Made by a program: the position numbers and the translations under genes. DNA of 64,000 nucleotides, taken from NCBI RefSeq assembly GCF_011064595.1, contig NZ_JAALJI010000027.1, forward strand, positions 45,163-109,162. Direction: 5' to 3'. The stretch comes from Paludisphaera soli. GTDB taxonomy: Bacteria > Planctomycetota > Planctomycetia > Isosphaerales > Isosphaeraceae. Shown here piece after piece: positions 8,196 through 17,270 of this stretch; position 1 is the first letter of the stretch, and every line of letters starts with the position of its first letter. The notes beneath the pieces were generated by a model. It ran no database searches. It was not told the DNA's origin and saw only the letters and a list, made by a program, of their open reading frames with translations.

Positions 8196-9515
8196 GTGGT
8201 GGCGGCGGAGCTGGGCTGGATGGCGATGGGCGTGGTCGACACGATCGTCGTCGGCCGGCTCGGGGCCGAGGCCATCGGCGCGGTCAGCCTGGGGAACGCG
8301 CTCTACTTCGCCGTGGCGATCTTCGGCATGGGGCTGTTGCTGGGGCTCGACGCCCTGGTCTCGCAGGCCTACGGCGCGGGGGACCTGCACGAGTGCCACG
8401 ACTGGCTGGTGCAGGGCCTGTACCTGGCGGCGATCGTCTGCCCGCCGGCCATGCTCGTGATGTGGGCCGTCGACCCGCTCTCGGACCACCTGGGGCTCAA
8501 CCCCGAGGTCCTGGCGGGGGCCAAGCCCTATCTCCGGGCGGTGATCTGGGGGACGCCTCCCCTCTTCCTCTACGCGGCCTTCCGGCGGTACTTGCAGGGG
8601 ATGGGGCTGGTGAAGCCGGTGATGGCCGCCCTGCTGTCGGCGAACCTCGTCAACGGGCTTATGAACTGGGTGCTGATCTACGGCAAGCTCGGCGCGCCGG
8701 CGATGGGGGTGGCGGGGTCGGGCTGGGCGACGACGCTCGCGCGGATCTACATGGCGGGGTTCCTGGTCGCGTACGCGCTCTGGAACGACGCGCGGAGCGG
8801 CTCGGGCCTGATCCGGACGAGCCTCGCGCCGAGGCTGGCGACGATCCGCCGGCTGGTCGGGATCGGCCTGCCGGCGGCGACGCACATCCTGCTGGAGGTC
8901 GGCGTCTTCGCCCTGGCGACGACCCTCGCGGGGAAGCTCGACGCGGCGTCGCTGGCGGCGCACCACATCGTCCTGGAGATGGCCAGCGTGACGTTCATGA
9001 TCCCGCTGGGGCTGGCCTCGGCGGGGGCGATCCGCGTCGGCCAGGCCATCGGCCGGGGCGAGCCGGCGGCGGCCGGACGCGCGGGGTGGACGGCCCTGGC
9101 GCTCGGCGCCGCGTTCATGACGACGGCCGGGCTGACGCTGGTGACATTCCCCGGCCCGCTGATCGGCCTGTTCACGGACGACCCGAGGGTGGTCGCGACG
9201 GCCTCCGGCCTGGTGCTCGTCGCGGCGGCCTTCCAGCTCTTCGACGGCCTCCAGGGGGTCGCCACCGGCGCGCTCCGGGGGGCGGGGGACACCCGCACGG
9301 CGATGCTCTGGACCCTGGTCTGCTACTGGTTCGTCGGCCTGCCGCTGGGCTGGTCCCTGACCTTCCAGGCCGGCCGGGGGGTGATCGGCCTCTGGATCGG
9401 CCTGGCCGCCGGCCTGTTCGTCGCCGGCCTCGCCCTCCTCAACGCCTGGCGCCGCCGCGCCGACGCCCTCATGCGCGGCGAGTTCACCCTGGCCGGCGCG
9501 GGCGTGGGGCACTGA
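8118..9515 (+). CDS. MATE family efflux transporter
   Basis: The 465-residue inner-membrane protein has about twelve hydrophobic helices in two pseudo-repeats. The N-terminal half begins LAGPVVAAELGWMAMGVVDT, with IVVGRLG and the SQAYGAGD signature typical of MATE exporters; the second half has the related RVGQAIGRGE stretch near residue 300. Family members export cationic drugs or metabolites in exchange for Na+ or H+. The length fits the family (about 450-470). The substrate cannot be read from sequence. Its upstream region and first 26 codons are copied at 6210-6376, so its promoter is probably in the duplicated 130 bp. Confidence 0.88.
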   Translation: MDRLQRGLLRQGMRLELGPMLRLAGPVVAAELGWMAMGVVDTIVVGRLGAEAIGAVSLGNALYFAVAIFGMGLLLGLDALVSQAYGAGDLHECHDWLVQGLYLAAIVCPPAMLVMWAVDPLSDHLGLNPEVLAGAKPYLRAVIWGTPPLFLYAAFRRYLQGMGLVKPVMAALLSANLVNGLMNWVLIYGKLGAPAMGVAGSGWATTLARIYMAGFLVAYALWNDARSGSGLIRTSLAPRLATIRRLVGIGLPAATHILLEVGVFALATTLAGKLDAASLAAHHIVLEMASVTFMIPLGLASAGAIRVGQAIGRGEPAAAGRAGWTALALGAAFMTTAGLTLVTFPGPLIGLFTDDPRVVATASGLVLVAAAFQLFDGLQGVATGALRGAGDTRTAMLWTLVCYWFVGLPLGWSLTFQAGRGVIGLWIGLAAGLFVAGLALLNAWRRRADALMRGEFTLAGAGVGH

Positions 9516-9548
9516 CGCGCCACGACGGGCCGGCCGCGCGCCCCTCTC

Positions 9549-10994
9549 TCACCGCCCGGCGCGGCCCTTCGCGACTTCGGCGCGCATCGCCTGGAGCCTC
9601 GGGAGCGGCGTGTGGGGGAATTCGGTCCAGCTGGTGAGGGCGTCGCCGAGCGTCTGGAACTGGGCGTGCGACTCGTCGTGGCGGCCGGCCCAGTACAGGA
9701 GCATCGCGTACTTGCTGCGCGCCCGGGCGTCCTTGGGGTAATGCTTCAGGTATTCCTCATAGATCGGGCCGACGTCGGCCCAGACCGCCGCCTGCGAGAG
9801 GTAGGCGGTCATCGCCGCGGGCGCCATCAGGGCGGCGCGGCGGTAGTGGGCGTCGCCGGCGAGCAGGGTGATGCCGGTCCGCCAGTTCCCGGTCGCGCCG
9901 CAGGCCCGCCCGAAGGCGATCAGCTCGTCCCACGAGCCGTGCCACTTGGGGTCCAGCCAGTCGAGCTTGGACCAGCAGGCCGCGCGGTGGTCGGGGTTGA
10001 CCTCCATGGCCCGCTCGAACCACGTCTCCATCGCCTCGCGGTCGCCGCCGGTCGACTTGTCGATGTCGATCAGCAGGTTGGCGACCTCGGCGTCGGGCTG
10101 GAGCTTCCACGACGCTTCCAGGGCCTCGCGAGCCCTGGCGGCCCGCTCCTCCAACGTTTCGAAGCCCCCCTTCGGGACGTTCGGGGCGAACGCCTTCGTG
10201 CGGGCCTCCCAGCCGTAGGAGTACCAGAAGTTGCCGCGGACCTTCAGCCGGAGGGCCTCCAGCGAGGGGACCTCGGCCAGCGCGGCGTCGACCCGCTCGT
10301 AGGCGGGCGCCGCCTCCATCCCCAGCGCCCGATAGGCCGCGATCAGGCCGTTGAGCATGACGTACCACTGGCCCTCCCAGGCCCAGGAGCGGTCGTCGTG
10401 GGCGGCGGCGTCCGGCAGCAGCGCCAGGGCCGCGTCGTAGTGGGACTTCGCCCGCTCCTTCAAACTTTCTTCCTCCTTCGCGGCCCACATGAGGCCGTCG
10501 GCGGCGACGGAATGGGCCACGGCGCGACGCAGCCCAGCGTACTTGCTGGCCGCCATCGCGTCCGCCGCCTCCTCCATCCGGGCCGCGTACTCGGCGGGCT
10601 TCGCGTCCCTCGGCAGGTCCGCGACGCGCCGGATCAGGTAGCGGATCAACGGGTCGTCGCAGCCGGCGTCGACGGCCGCCCCGGCGGGCGCCAGGATCTC
10701 GGCGGGCTGGACGATCGGGTCCACCTGCAGGCTGAACATCCGCGCGGCCTTCTCCAGGGCCTCCCTCGCCTTCGCGTCCCACCGGGGATCCCGCTCGCCG
10801 ACCTTGTCATACGCCCCGGCGAGCGTCCGCCGGTTCCAATCCAGCCACTCCCGCGCCCGCCCCTCGGACTTCGCCCGATCCTGCGGCACGACCATGACGA
10901 CCGAGGTCGACCCGTCGGGCACCCGCGGCGTCCGCAGCCAGGTGGCCCAGACGAACACCAGCAACGCCATCAACCAGAAGGACTTTCGAAGCAT
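9549..10994 (-). CDS. Membrane-anchored TPR-like repeat protein
   Basis: From ATG 10994 the product has 481 residues: a signal-anchor helix (MLRKSFWLMALLVFVWATWL), then an all-helical body rich in Ala, Trp and Tyr with TPR-like pairs. The clearest is the segment with EWFERAMEVNPDH-type spacing (AMETWFERAMEVNPDHRAAC) and the later IYEEYLKHYPKDARARSKYA. Such proteins are protein-interaction scaffolds. The frame is open 48 codons further upstream (to 11138), but that part is Pro/Ser/Arg-rich and precedes the hydrophobic anchor, so the later start is preferred. It converges with the MATE gene, leaving 33 bp between stops. Confidence 0.65.
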   Translation of the reverse strand: MLRKSFWLMALLVFVWATWLRTPRVPDGSTSVVMVVPQDRAKSEGRAREWLDWNRRTLAGAYDKVGERDPRWDAKAREALEKAARMFSLQVDPIVQPAEILAPAGAAVDAGCDDPLIRYLIRRVADLPRDAKPAEYAARMEEAADAMAASKYAGLRRAVAHSVAADGLMWAAKEEESLKERAKSHYDAALALLPDAAAHDDRSWAWEGQWYVMLNGLIAAYRALGMEAAPAYERVDAALAEVPSLEALRLKVRGNFWYSYGWEARTKAFAPNVPKGGFETLEERAARAREALEASWKLQPDAEVANLLIDIDKSTGGDREAMETWFERAMEVNPDHRAACWSKLDWLDPKWHGSWDELIAFGRACGATGNWRTGITLLAGDAHYRRAALMAPAAMTAYLSQAAVWADVGPIYEEYLKHYPKDARARSKYAMLLYWAGRHDESHAQFQTLGDALTSWTEFPHTPLPRLQAMRAEVAKGRAGR

Positions 10995-11211
10995 TTGCGG
11001 GCGACTCCAGGCGGGTCTCGACCGGACGGGCGAAGCTCGACGAACGACCTGGACACCCCGGCCCCGGGACGCCCCCGGACTCGCGAAGTCCGAGAGATCC
11101 CCATCGCCACTCGGCGAATCGGGCCGAGGAGTCTCCATGAAGCGAAGTTAAGATATTGCAGGAGTATCTTGCATGCAAGAATCTTCGCGAGATGGAAACA
11201 CAGCCCCCGGC

Positions 11212-12540
11212 TCACGCTTTCGGGGCCGCGTGGTGCAGGCGTTTCAGCAGGTCGAAGCCGATCGCGTCCACGTCGCCGGTCGAGTTCGCCAGCACGACGA
11301 CGCCCACGTTCGACCCTGCGACGAACCCCAGGAAGCTGCGGTAGCCCCCCGTGCCGCCGTTGTGCCAGAGGGCCGTCGCCCCGCCCCCGAGGTCCGACTC
11401 CTGCCAACCCAGCCGCGCCCGGGAGGCCGGGGGGACGTAGCCCGCGACCATCCCGGCCGCGACCAGCAGGGCCCCCATCACGACGCCCGCCGGGAGCCAG
11501 CCGAACCGCGAGCCCCAGAGCGCCAGGCAGCCGGCCCAGGTCGCGAGGGCCGCCCACGTCGCCGACCAGAAGCCCTTCCACGCCATCGCGAGCATCATCG
11601 GCAGGTGCACGAGGGCCAGGAACCAGCCGCTCCCCGGCGGCACGGGGACGCCCCGCTGCACCAGGATCGACGCGATCGCCAGCCCCAGTCCGTGCGCCAG
11701 CCCCACCCGGACCCGACGCCGCCAGGCGACCGGCCGGGGCTCGTGGCAGGCCCGCAGGGGGGCCTCAAGCGGCGAGCCGGCCGGGTCCAGGTTCGCCTCC
11801 AGGAACGTGAGCATCTCGGCCACCGTGGACCGCAGCGCCCCGGCCCCGGCCAGCGAGCCGAGGTCCCAGTTCGACGTCGGCCGGCCCCGCTCGTGGCCCT
11901 TCGCCAGCCGCGCCTCCTGGTCGTCGGACGGCTCGATCCCCGTGTCGCTCAGCCCCAGCGGCCGGAGCACCCGCTCGGCCAGCAATCCCTCGTACGAGAC
12001 GCCGGCCCGCGAGGCGAGCGCGTACCCCAGCAGCCCCGCCCCGAGGTTCGAGTACTTCACCCCGCTGCCGGGCGGGAACGCGAGCCTCGTGCGATTCAAA
12101 GAGGCGTGAAGCTCACCCGCCCCATAATCGCGATACGGGTTCGTCCAGTCCTTGACCGTCCTGAGGAAGCCCGACGGCAGCCGGGGCAGCGACGACGCGT
12201 GCTGGGCCAGCTGCGCCAGGGTGATCGGCTCGCCGCGATAGTCCGGCGCGCGGACGCCCGCCGGCAGCAGCTCGCCGACCGGCTGGTCCAGCCGGACTTC
12301 CCCGCGCCCGGCGGCCTCGGCCAGCAGCAGGGCCGTGAAGACCTTCGTGATCGACCCGATCTCGAACACCGTCGAGCCGTCCGGGACCACGCCCGAGCCC
12401 CGGGCCGTCTCGCCGCACCCGAGCACGACCCGCTCCCCCCCGGCCAGCAGCCCGATCGCCAGCCCGACGTTCCCCGACGCGCCGAGGAACCGCGAAGCCC
12501 TCGCCCCCGCCTCCGCCGCGACGGCCTCGATCGCCCCCAT
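11212..12540 (-). CDS. Serine hydrolase, beta-lactamase class C/PBP4* fold, with transmembrane insertion
   Basis: The protein has 442 residues. Catalytic motifs of the class C/esterase family are visible: SITK (Ser63, Lys66), YSN (163-165) and a C-terminal HNGGTGGY (HxG). Between the second and third motifs, roughly residues 300-390, lies an unusual insertion with three or four hydrophobic helices (LAHGLGLAIASILV, LALVHLPMMLAMAWKG, AGVVMGALLVAAGMVAGYV). No signal peptide precedes the catalytic part. The family includes D,D-peptidases, esterases and self-resistance hydrolases; the substrate is not inferred. It sits downstream of a REP-like repeat cluster and the ECF gene, all on the minus strand. 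Confidence 0.8.
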   Translation of the reverse strand: MGAIEAVAAEAGARASRFLGASGNVGLAIGLLAGGERVVLGCGETARGSGVVPDGSTVFEIGSITKVFTALLLAEAAGRGEVRLDQPVGELLPAGVRAPDYRGEPITLAQLAQHASSLPRLPSGFLRTVKDWTNPYRDYGAGELHASLNRTRLAFPPGSGVKYSNLGAGLLGYALASRAGVSYEGLLAERVLRPLGLSDTGIEPSDDQEARLAKGHERGRPTSNWDLGSLAGAGALRSTVAEMLTFLEANLDPAGSPLEAPLRACHEPRPVAWRRRVRVGLAHGLGLAIASILVQRGVPVPPGSGWFLALVHLPMMLAMAWKGFWSATWAALATWAGCLALWGSRFGWLPAGVVMGALLVAAGMVAGYVPPASRARLGWQESDLGGGATALWHNGGTGGYRSFLGFVAGSNVGVVVLANSTGDVDAIGFDLLKRLHHAAPKA

Positions 12541-12954
12541 CGTCCACCTCCCGGCCCCAGTATCGGCCCATCCCCGGCCGAACGCCAGCCGTCTCCATCA
12601 AGGCGGACGAACGAGGAGCCGACGCTTCTCGCCGACGATCCAGCAGATCGTCCAAAGCCCTTCCCCCCTGGCGGGGGAAGGTGGCCCGAAAGGCCGGATG
12701 AGGGGGAGGACCAGCACGAGAACCGTTCGGAGAGAGGGGCGCGCCGGCTGCCGCGAATCGTCCTTCTCCCCTCGTGGGAGAAGGTGGCCCGAAGGGCCGG
12801 ATGAGGGGGGCACCTCGAAAAGCCATCGGTCCCTCGCCTCGTCCGCCTGGATGGTCCCCCTCATCCGGCCTTCGGCCACCTTCCCCCACCGAGGGGGAAG
12901 GGGGGACAGGTGGACCCGTCAGCCCCCCTGGGGTGAGATCGGTCGGACCAAGCC
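12541..12954. other. Gene-free interval with REP-like repeats
   Basis: The 414 bp between the serine hydrolase start and the ECF stop contain no gene I can support. Three copies of a palindromic GC-rich repeat occupy 12661-12905. The remainder (12541-12660, 12906-12954) shows no recognisable signal. Confidence 0.6.
12661..12905. repeat. REP-like palindromic repeat cluster, three copies
   Basis: The core unit is a stem CCCCxxxGGGG (for example CCCCCCTGGCGGGGGAAG), then GGTGGCCCGAAGGGCCGGAT, itself palindromic, and a GAGGGGGAGGA tail. Copies lie at 12661-12720 (plus), 12761-12812 (plus) and 12855-12905 (inverted). The same unit recurs at 17271-17440. Similar repeats are widespread between genes in other GC-rich bacteria (general knowledge). 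They probably form stem-loops and may act as transcriptional or mRNA-stability elements. Confidence 0.75.
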
Positions 12955-14478
12955 TCAGCGCAGGTCGTCGATGGTCAGCTTGGCGTCGGGGAAATGCTCG
13001 CGGGTCCAGGCGATCAGCCTCTCGACCGCCGCCGAGTGGCCCTGCATCGGGAGGAGTTCCCGTTCCAGCCTCAACATGTCACGCCTCGCTTCATCACGCT
13101 GGTCGCGCGTCTCTTGCAGGGCCCGGGAAGCGGCGGCGATCTTCTGATACTCCGTTGGGCCGGAGCCTTCGTCCGCGTTCAAAGCGTCAAGCTCGGCCAT
13201 GCGTTCGCCAGCCGTGGCCCTCAGCCTCTGGAAGTCTTTGTACGCGACCTGAAAGAGTTTCAACGCGGATTCGCGTTCATCCTTCATGTCCAACAGTCGG
13301 GCGAAGAGGACGCGGACCGGCTGGACGACGGCCTCCAACTCCTCGCGCGAGGCGAGGCCGCGCTCGACCAGCTTGAGCCGCGTCTCGTAGAGGCGATAGG
13401 CGTTCAACAGCTGGGCCTCGATCTCGCGCAGGCCCTTCGCGTCCACGGCCGACCGGATCGCCGCCGAGGGGTCGGCGGCCGGTGCGGACGCGGGCGCGGC
13501 GGGCGCGGCCAGCATGGCGGCGATCCGGTCGAGCTTGGCCTCCAGCGCGTCCAGGCGGTCGGCCTTCGCGGCGGGCGTTTGCGGCGGGGGGGGCTCGTCG
13601 CGGGGGGCGGGCCCGTTCAGGCCGCCGCCGGCGACGGCCAGGGCCCCGGCGGTGAGGCCGACGGAGGCGATCGAGAATCCGAGGAGCTTCCACGGGGATG
13701 GGGACATGGTCGCGAGGACTCCCTGGGCCAGGGCCGCGGCGGGCCAGGCGGTGGAGGATAGGGAGGAAGCCGGGCCGAGGAATCGGCCGGCGGCGGCGAC
13801 CGTCGTCGCGACGAGCGACGGCGGGGCGGGGGGGAGCAGGTCGACCCGGGCGAGGGCCAGGCACGCGGGGGCGTCGATCCCAAGCCGGGTGAGGCGGCCG
13901 TGCAGCAGGGCCCGGGCCTTCGCCATCCGGCTCCGCAAGGTGCCCGACGGCCAGCCCAGCTCGGCCGCCGCCTGGTCGTAGGTCCGGCCCTTCAGGTGGA
14001 GCACCAGCGGGGCCCGATACTTCTCGGGCAGCCGGGCCAGCTCGCGGTCGAGCGTCTCCAGCGCGTCGTCCGCCGGCCGCTGGGGCGCGGCGACGGCCCG
14101 GTCGAGCCCGACGTCTTCCCCCTCGCGGGCCCGGCGCTTGAGCAGGTCGGAGCGGGCCCGGAGCGCCACCCGGCGGGCCACGCCGTAGAGCCAGCTCGAA
14201 AGGGCGTCGCCGTCGCGGAGGCTTCCCCCCTTGCGGACGAGGACCAGGAACGTCGCCTGGAACGCGTCCTCCACGTCGGCCGGGTCGCGCAGGTAGCGCC
14301 GGCAGAGCGCCAGCACGAGCGGTCCGTGGCGGTCGACGAGCGTCTCGAACGCCGACTCGTCCCCCTCGGCCCGATACCGATGCAGGAGCCGCGCGTCGCC
14401 CCCCGGCGGGTCCACCCCGTCGCGGAGCAGCCGCTCGACATCCCGCACCGCCCGCCGTCCCGACGTCCGCATGAGCAA
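12955..14478 (-). CDS. ECF RNA polymerase sigma factor with C-terminal extension
   Basis: The protein has 507 residues. Residues about 30-110 are sigma region 2 (RYLRDPADVEDAFQATFLVL, an intact acidic DVED core-binding motif). Residues about 125-195 are region 4 (LPEKYRAPLVLHLKGRTYDQ, then a GTLRSRMAKAR recognition helix). A Pro-rich linker and one hydrophobic segment (SIASVGLTAGALAVAGGG, about 278-295) follow. The last 200 residues are Ala-rich and then coiled-coil (RLKLVERGLASREELEAV). This long extension is typical of planctomycete ECF factors, where it may act as a built-in anti-sigma or membrane anchor (inference). The start may be Met3. It lies downstream of the pseudokinase gene with 324 bp between. 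Confidence 0.85.
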   Translation of the reverse strand: MLMRTSGRRAVRDVERLLRDGVDPPGGDARLLHRYRAEGDESAFETLVDRHGPLVLALCRRYLRDPADVEDAFQATFLVLVRKGGSLRDGDALSSWLYGVARRVALRARSDLLKRRAREGEDVGLDRAVAAPQRPADDALETLDRELARLPEKYRAPLVLHLKGRTYDQAAAELGWPSGTLRSRMAKARALLHGRLTRLGIDAPACLALARVDLLPPAPPSLVATTVAAAGRFLGPASSLSSTAWPAAALAQGVLATMSPSPWKLLGFSIASVGLTAGALAVAGGGLNGPAPRDEPPPPQTPAAKADRLDALEAKLDRIAAMLAAPAAPASAPAADPSAAIRSAVDAKGLREIEAQLLNAYRLYETRLKLVERGLASREELEAVVQPVRVLFARLLDMKDERESALKLFQVAYKDFQRLRATAGERMAELDALNADEGSGPTEYQKIAAASRALQETRDQRDEARRDMLRLERELLPMQGHSAAVERLIAWTREHFPDAKLTIDDLR

Positions 14479-14802
14479 GTCTCCCTCCCCACGAAGCTAC
14501 TGCGGCGAGTCGCCCCGCAGGTCTCGATTTCCGGGACCGTCGTCGATTTTCTCCCGCCCGTCGGCTCCCCGATCTGCGATCCGGCGACATCATCCCTGTT
14601 GGAGGATTCCCGTTCCTTGACATCCCGACCGGCAGATCATCGATCCCCGCGACCCGGGGAAGCGTCCCCGACCGCATCGCAGGTCATGCGAAGCGCGCCG
14701 AACGAACCCAATTTTCCAGGGCCTCCAAGGCCGCCTTGACGCATACCCCACAAGGACTTGCGTCCGATGGGTTCGTTTCCGGGCCGGCGCGAACGAAGCC
14801 GA
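14479..14802. other. Intergenic region between pseudokinase gene and ECF gene
   Basis: No gene is supported in these 324 bp. It presumably contains the ECF promoter on the minus strand. Its right third holds the inverted-repeat element described at 14701-14777. Confidence 0.5.
14701..14777. repeat. Inverted repeat with 57-bp loop
   Basis: Arms AACGAACCCA (14701-14710) and TGGGTTCGTT (14768-14777) are perfect reverse complements. The intervening loop has its own short GC hairpins (GGGCCTCCAAGGCCGCCTTG). Its closing position is just 25 bp beyond the stop of the minus-strand pseudokinase gene, so it may form in that transcript's 3' end. It resembles a folded, mobile-type intergenic element, but only one copy is seen in this window. 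Confidence 0.5.
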
Positions 14803-17094
14803 TCATCCGGCGGCGGGCGGGGCCTGGAGGTCGGCGAGGAGTTGCTTGAAGTCGTCGCGGGGACGGAGGGCGTCGAGGGCGGGGTCGCGGCGGTAGAAGT
14901 CGAGGCGGTCGTACCCCTGGGCGACGGCCTGGCGGAGGGCGGCGACGGCGCGTTGGGCGTAGACGTCGCGGCGGAGGCGGTCGGCGGGGGTGAGGGCCGG
15001 GTCGTCGGCGTCCTCGATCGGCTTGCCGCCGTCCTTCACGCCGATGAGGGTGAGGCCCAGGGCGAGGTTGCAGGCCAGGGCGTAGGAGTCGGCGGCCTCG
15101 CGATCCTTCCGGCCTTCGAGCAGGTCGGCCGCGCCCTGGAAGGACTTGAGGGCCTCGGCCGCGCGGCCCTCCTGGGCGAGCATCCGGCCCCGGAGCTGCC
15201 GGGCGAAGGCCAGGGCGGCGGCATACCGGGCCTCGTCGGGCCGCTCGACGATCAGGCGTTCGAGTAGGTCCCGGGCCCGGTCCGCGCGGGCCATGGCCTC
15301 GGCCCGCTGGCCCCGGCCGCGGAGGATCTCGGCTTCGAGGTTGGCGACCGAGGCCAGTTCGGCCCGGTACGACGAGGCGGCGGGGAAGCGGGCGGCCAGG
15401 TCTTCGAGGATCGTCGAGGCGCGGGCCAGGGCTTCGGACGCCGGCGGGATCGCGCCGGCCGCGAACTGGATGTCCGCCAGGTCGACCAGCCTCGCGGCCG
15501 TGTCGAAGGCGACGCGGGGGTCGTCCCGGGCCGTTCCCGGGGTCGCGTCGAGGGTCTGGATCGCGCGGTCCAGGGCGATGGCCGCGGCGGGGAGGCCCTC
15601 GTCCAGGTCGCTCATCGTCCGGGCCATCAGCCCGTAGGCCGAGGCCAGCGCCAGCCGCGTCTCCAGCCGGTCGGGCTCCGAGAGGTTCAGTTCCTCCAGC
15701 AGCCGGATCGCCGACCGGATCGGGGCGACGGCGGGCTCCACCTCGCCGCGACGGCGGCGGATCTCGGCCTGGTCGAGCAGGACGCCGGCCAGGCGGCGGC
15801 GGATCCGGGGCTCGTCGGGGAGGGCCTCGGCCGCCTTCCGGTAGCCCTCGCCGGCCGTCTCCAGCGCCGCCAGCGCGGCGGCGACCTCGCCCTCGGGGAC
15901 CTTGGCCCCGGGGTCGAGCGCGCGGCCCAGGCCGGCGCGGGCCTCGGCCAGCCGCTCGTGGAACGTCGGCTCGCCCGGGCTCGATTCGGCCAGCCCCTTC
16001 CACAGCCTCTCGGCCTCGCGGAAGGAGGAGTCCGCCTCCGCCTTGCGGCCCAGCGCCAGCTGGATCGCGGCGACCCGGCTGACGGCGTCGGCGGCGTCGA
16101 TCGTCGCGCCCGGGCCCCGGTCGGAGTCGGCTTCGACCATCTCCCGTTCGTAGTAGCGCCAGGCCTCGGCCAGCAGGGCGCGGCGGAGCGAGGCGGCGTC
16201 GCCCTCGGCGGTCGAGTCGTCGGCCAGGCGGTCGAGGGCGGTCGCCAGGGCCTCCCGCGCCCGGTCGGACGAGGCGGCGGCGCGGTCGCGATCGCGGCGC
16301 AGGGCGCGGGCCTCGCGAGTCGTCCAGACGCCCCAGGCGGCCGCCGCCAGGATCGCCGCCGCGAGGGCCGCGACGGCCCCCTTGCGGCGTCGGGCGAAGC
16401 GGACGACCCGCCCCCATTCCGAGGTCCGCCCGGCGCGGATCGGCAGGCCGGCGAGGTAGGCGTCCAGGTCGTCGGCCAGGGCCGCGGCCGAGGCGTAACG
16501 CCGCTCGGGCTCCTTGCGGAGGGCCTCCAGGACGATCGCGTCGAGGTCGCCGCCGATCGCCGCGCGACGCTCCCGGGGCGCGGCCCGGCGGGGGCGCTCG
16601 GGGGCCTGCTCGCTGATCGCGCGGGCCGCCGCCGAGGGGTCCGACGGGTCGACCGTTATCGGCGGATTCCCGGTCAGCAGCTCGTACAGGACCACGCCCA
16701 GGGCGTAGACGTCGGAGGCCGTCGTGGGGGGCTCGCCGAGGACCTGTTCCGGGCTGGTGGCGGCGTGCAACGCGTCGGAGTCACCCCCCTCGGCCGGGAT
16801 CTCGGCCGCCTCACCCGCCTCGGTCGCCCCGAGCCGCGAGGCCGATAGGTCGCCGAAGACCCGGCCCCGGCGGTGGCCCTCGTGGACCATCCGGCAGGCC
16901 GCCTGGAACAGCCGGATTCGCGCGGGGACGTCCAGCCCCAGGCGCTCGCAGCGGGCCGCGATCGGCTCGACCGGCCCGTCGTCCGCCTCAGGCTCCGGCC
17001 GGGCGCCGGAAGTCGCCTCGGCGGCGATGGCTTCCATCAGGGCGTCGTCGATCGGGTCGGGACGTTCCGCGAGTTCCTCATCGGCCTGGCTCAT
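14803..17094 (-). CDS. Pseudokinase (Ser/Thr kinase C-lobe only) with transmembrane segment and TPR-like tail
   Basis: From ATG 17094 the product has 763 residues. The kinase N-lobe (Gly loop, Val-Ala-x-Lys) is missing. The catalytic loop HRDLKPSN is replaced by VFGDLSASRL and no DFG is visible, but the APE-like TSPEQ and the helix F signature SDVYALGVVLYELL are kept. A hydrophobic helix (AVAALAAAILAAAAWGVW, about 245-262) follows, then 500 residues of TPR-like helical repeats. This suggests a membrane pseudokinase used as a scaffold. A start at 17127 is also possible. The open frame further upstream reads through a REP-like repeat and is not coding. It may work with the ECF factor encoded next downstream (inference from order). 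Confidence 0.75.
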   Translation of the reverse strand: MSQADEELAERPDPIDDALMEAIAAEATSGARPEPEADDGPVEPIAARCERLGLDVPARIRLFQAACRMVHEGHRRGRVFGDLSASRLGATEAGEAAEIPAEGGDSDALHAATSPEQVLGEPPTTASDVYALGVVLYELLTGNPPITVDPSDPSAAARAISEQAPERPRRAAPRERRAAIGGDLDAIVLEALRKEPERRYASAAALADDLDAYLAGLPIRAGRTSEWGRVVRFARRRKGAVAALAAAILAAAAWGVWTTREARALRRDRDRAAASSDRAREALATALDRLADDSTAEGDAASLRRALLAEAWRYYEREMVEADSDRGPGATIDAADAVSRVAAIQLALGRKAEADSSFREAERLWKGLAESSPGEPTFHERLAEARAGLGRALDPGAKVPEGEVAAALAALETAGEGYRKAAEALPDEPRIRRRLAGVLLDQAEIRRRRGEVEPAVAPIRSAIRLLEELNLSEPDRLETRLALASAYGLMARTMSDLDEGLPAAAIALDRAIQTLDATPGTARDDPRVAFDTAARLVDLADIQFAAGAIPPASEALARASTILEDLAARFPAASSYRAELASVANLEAEILRGRGQRAEAMARADRARDLLERLIVERPDEARYAAALAFARQLRGRMLAQEGRAAEALKSFQGAADLLEGRKDREAADSYALACNLALGLTLIGVKDGGKPIEDADDPALTPADRLRRDVYAQRAVAALRQAVAQGYDRLDFYRRDPALDALRPRDDFKQLLADLQAPPAAG

Positions 17095-17270
17095 TGGGCG
17101 GACGCGCTCCCGAGACGATTCCATGCGACGAACCGGACCGCCCCCGTTGGACGCGGGCGGTCGGCCGGTCCCCATCATAGCGTCTCGGATCCGCCGCGGG
17201 CGACCGAGCGGTCGGAGGTCGTCGCGAACCCAGGGCTCCGACGGCGATCCGGGGTGTGACGTCTCACGGC

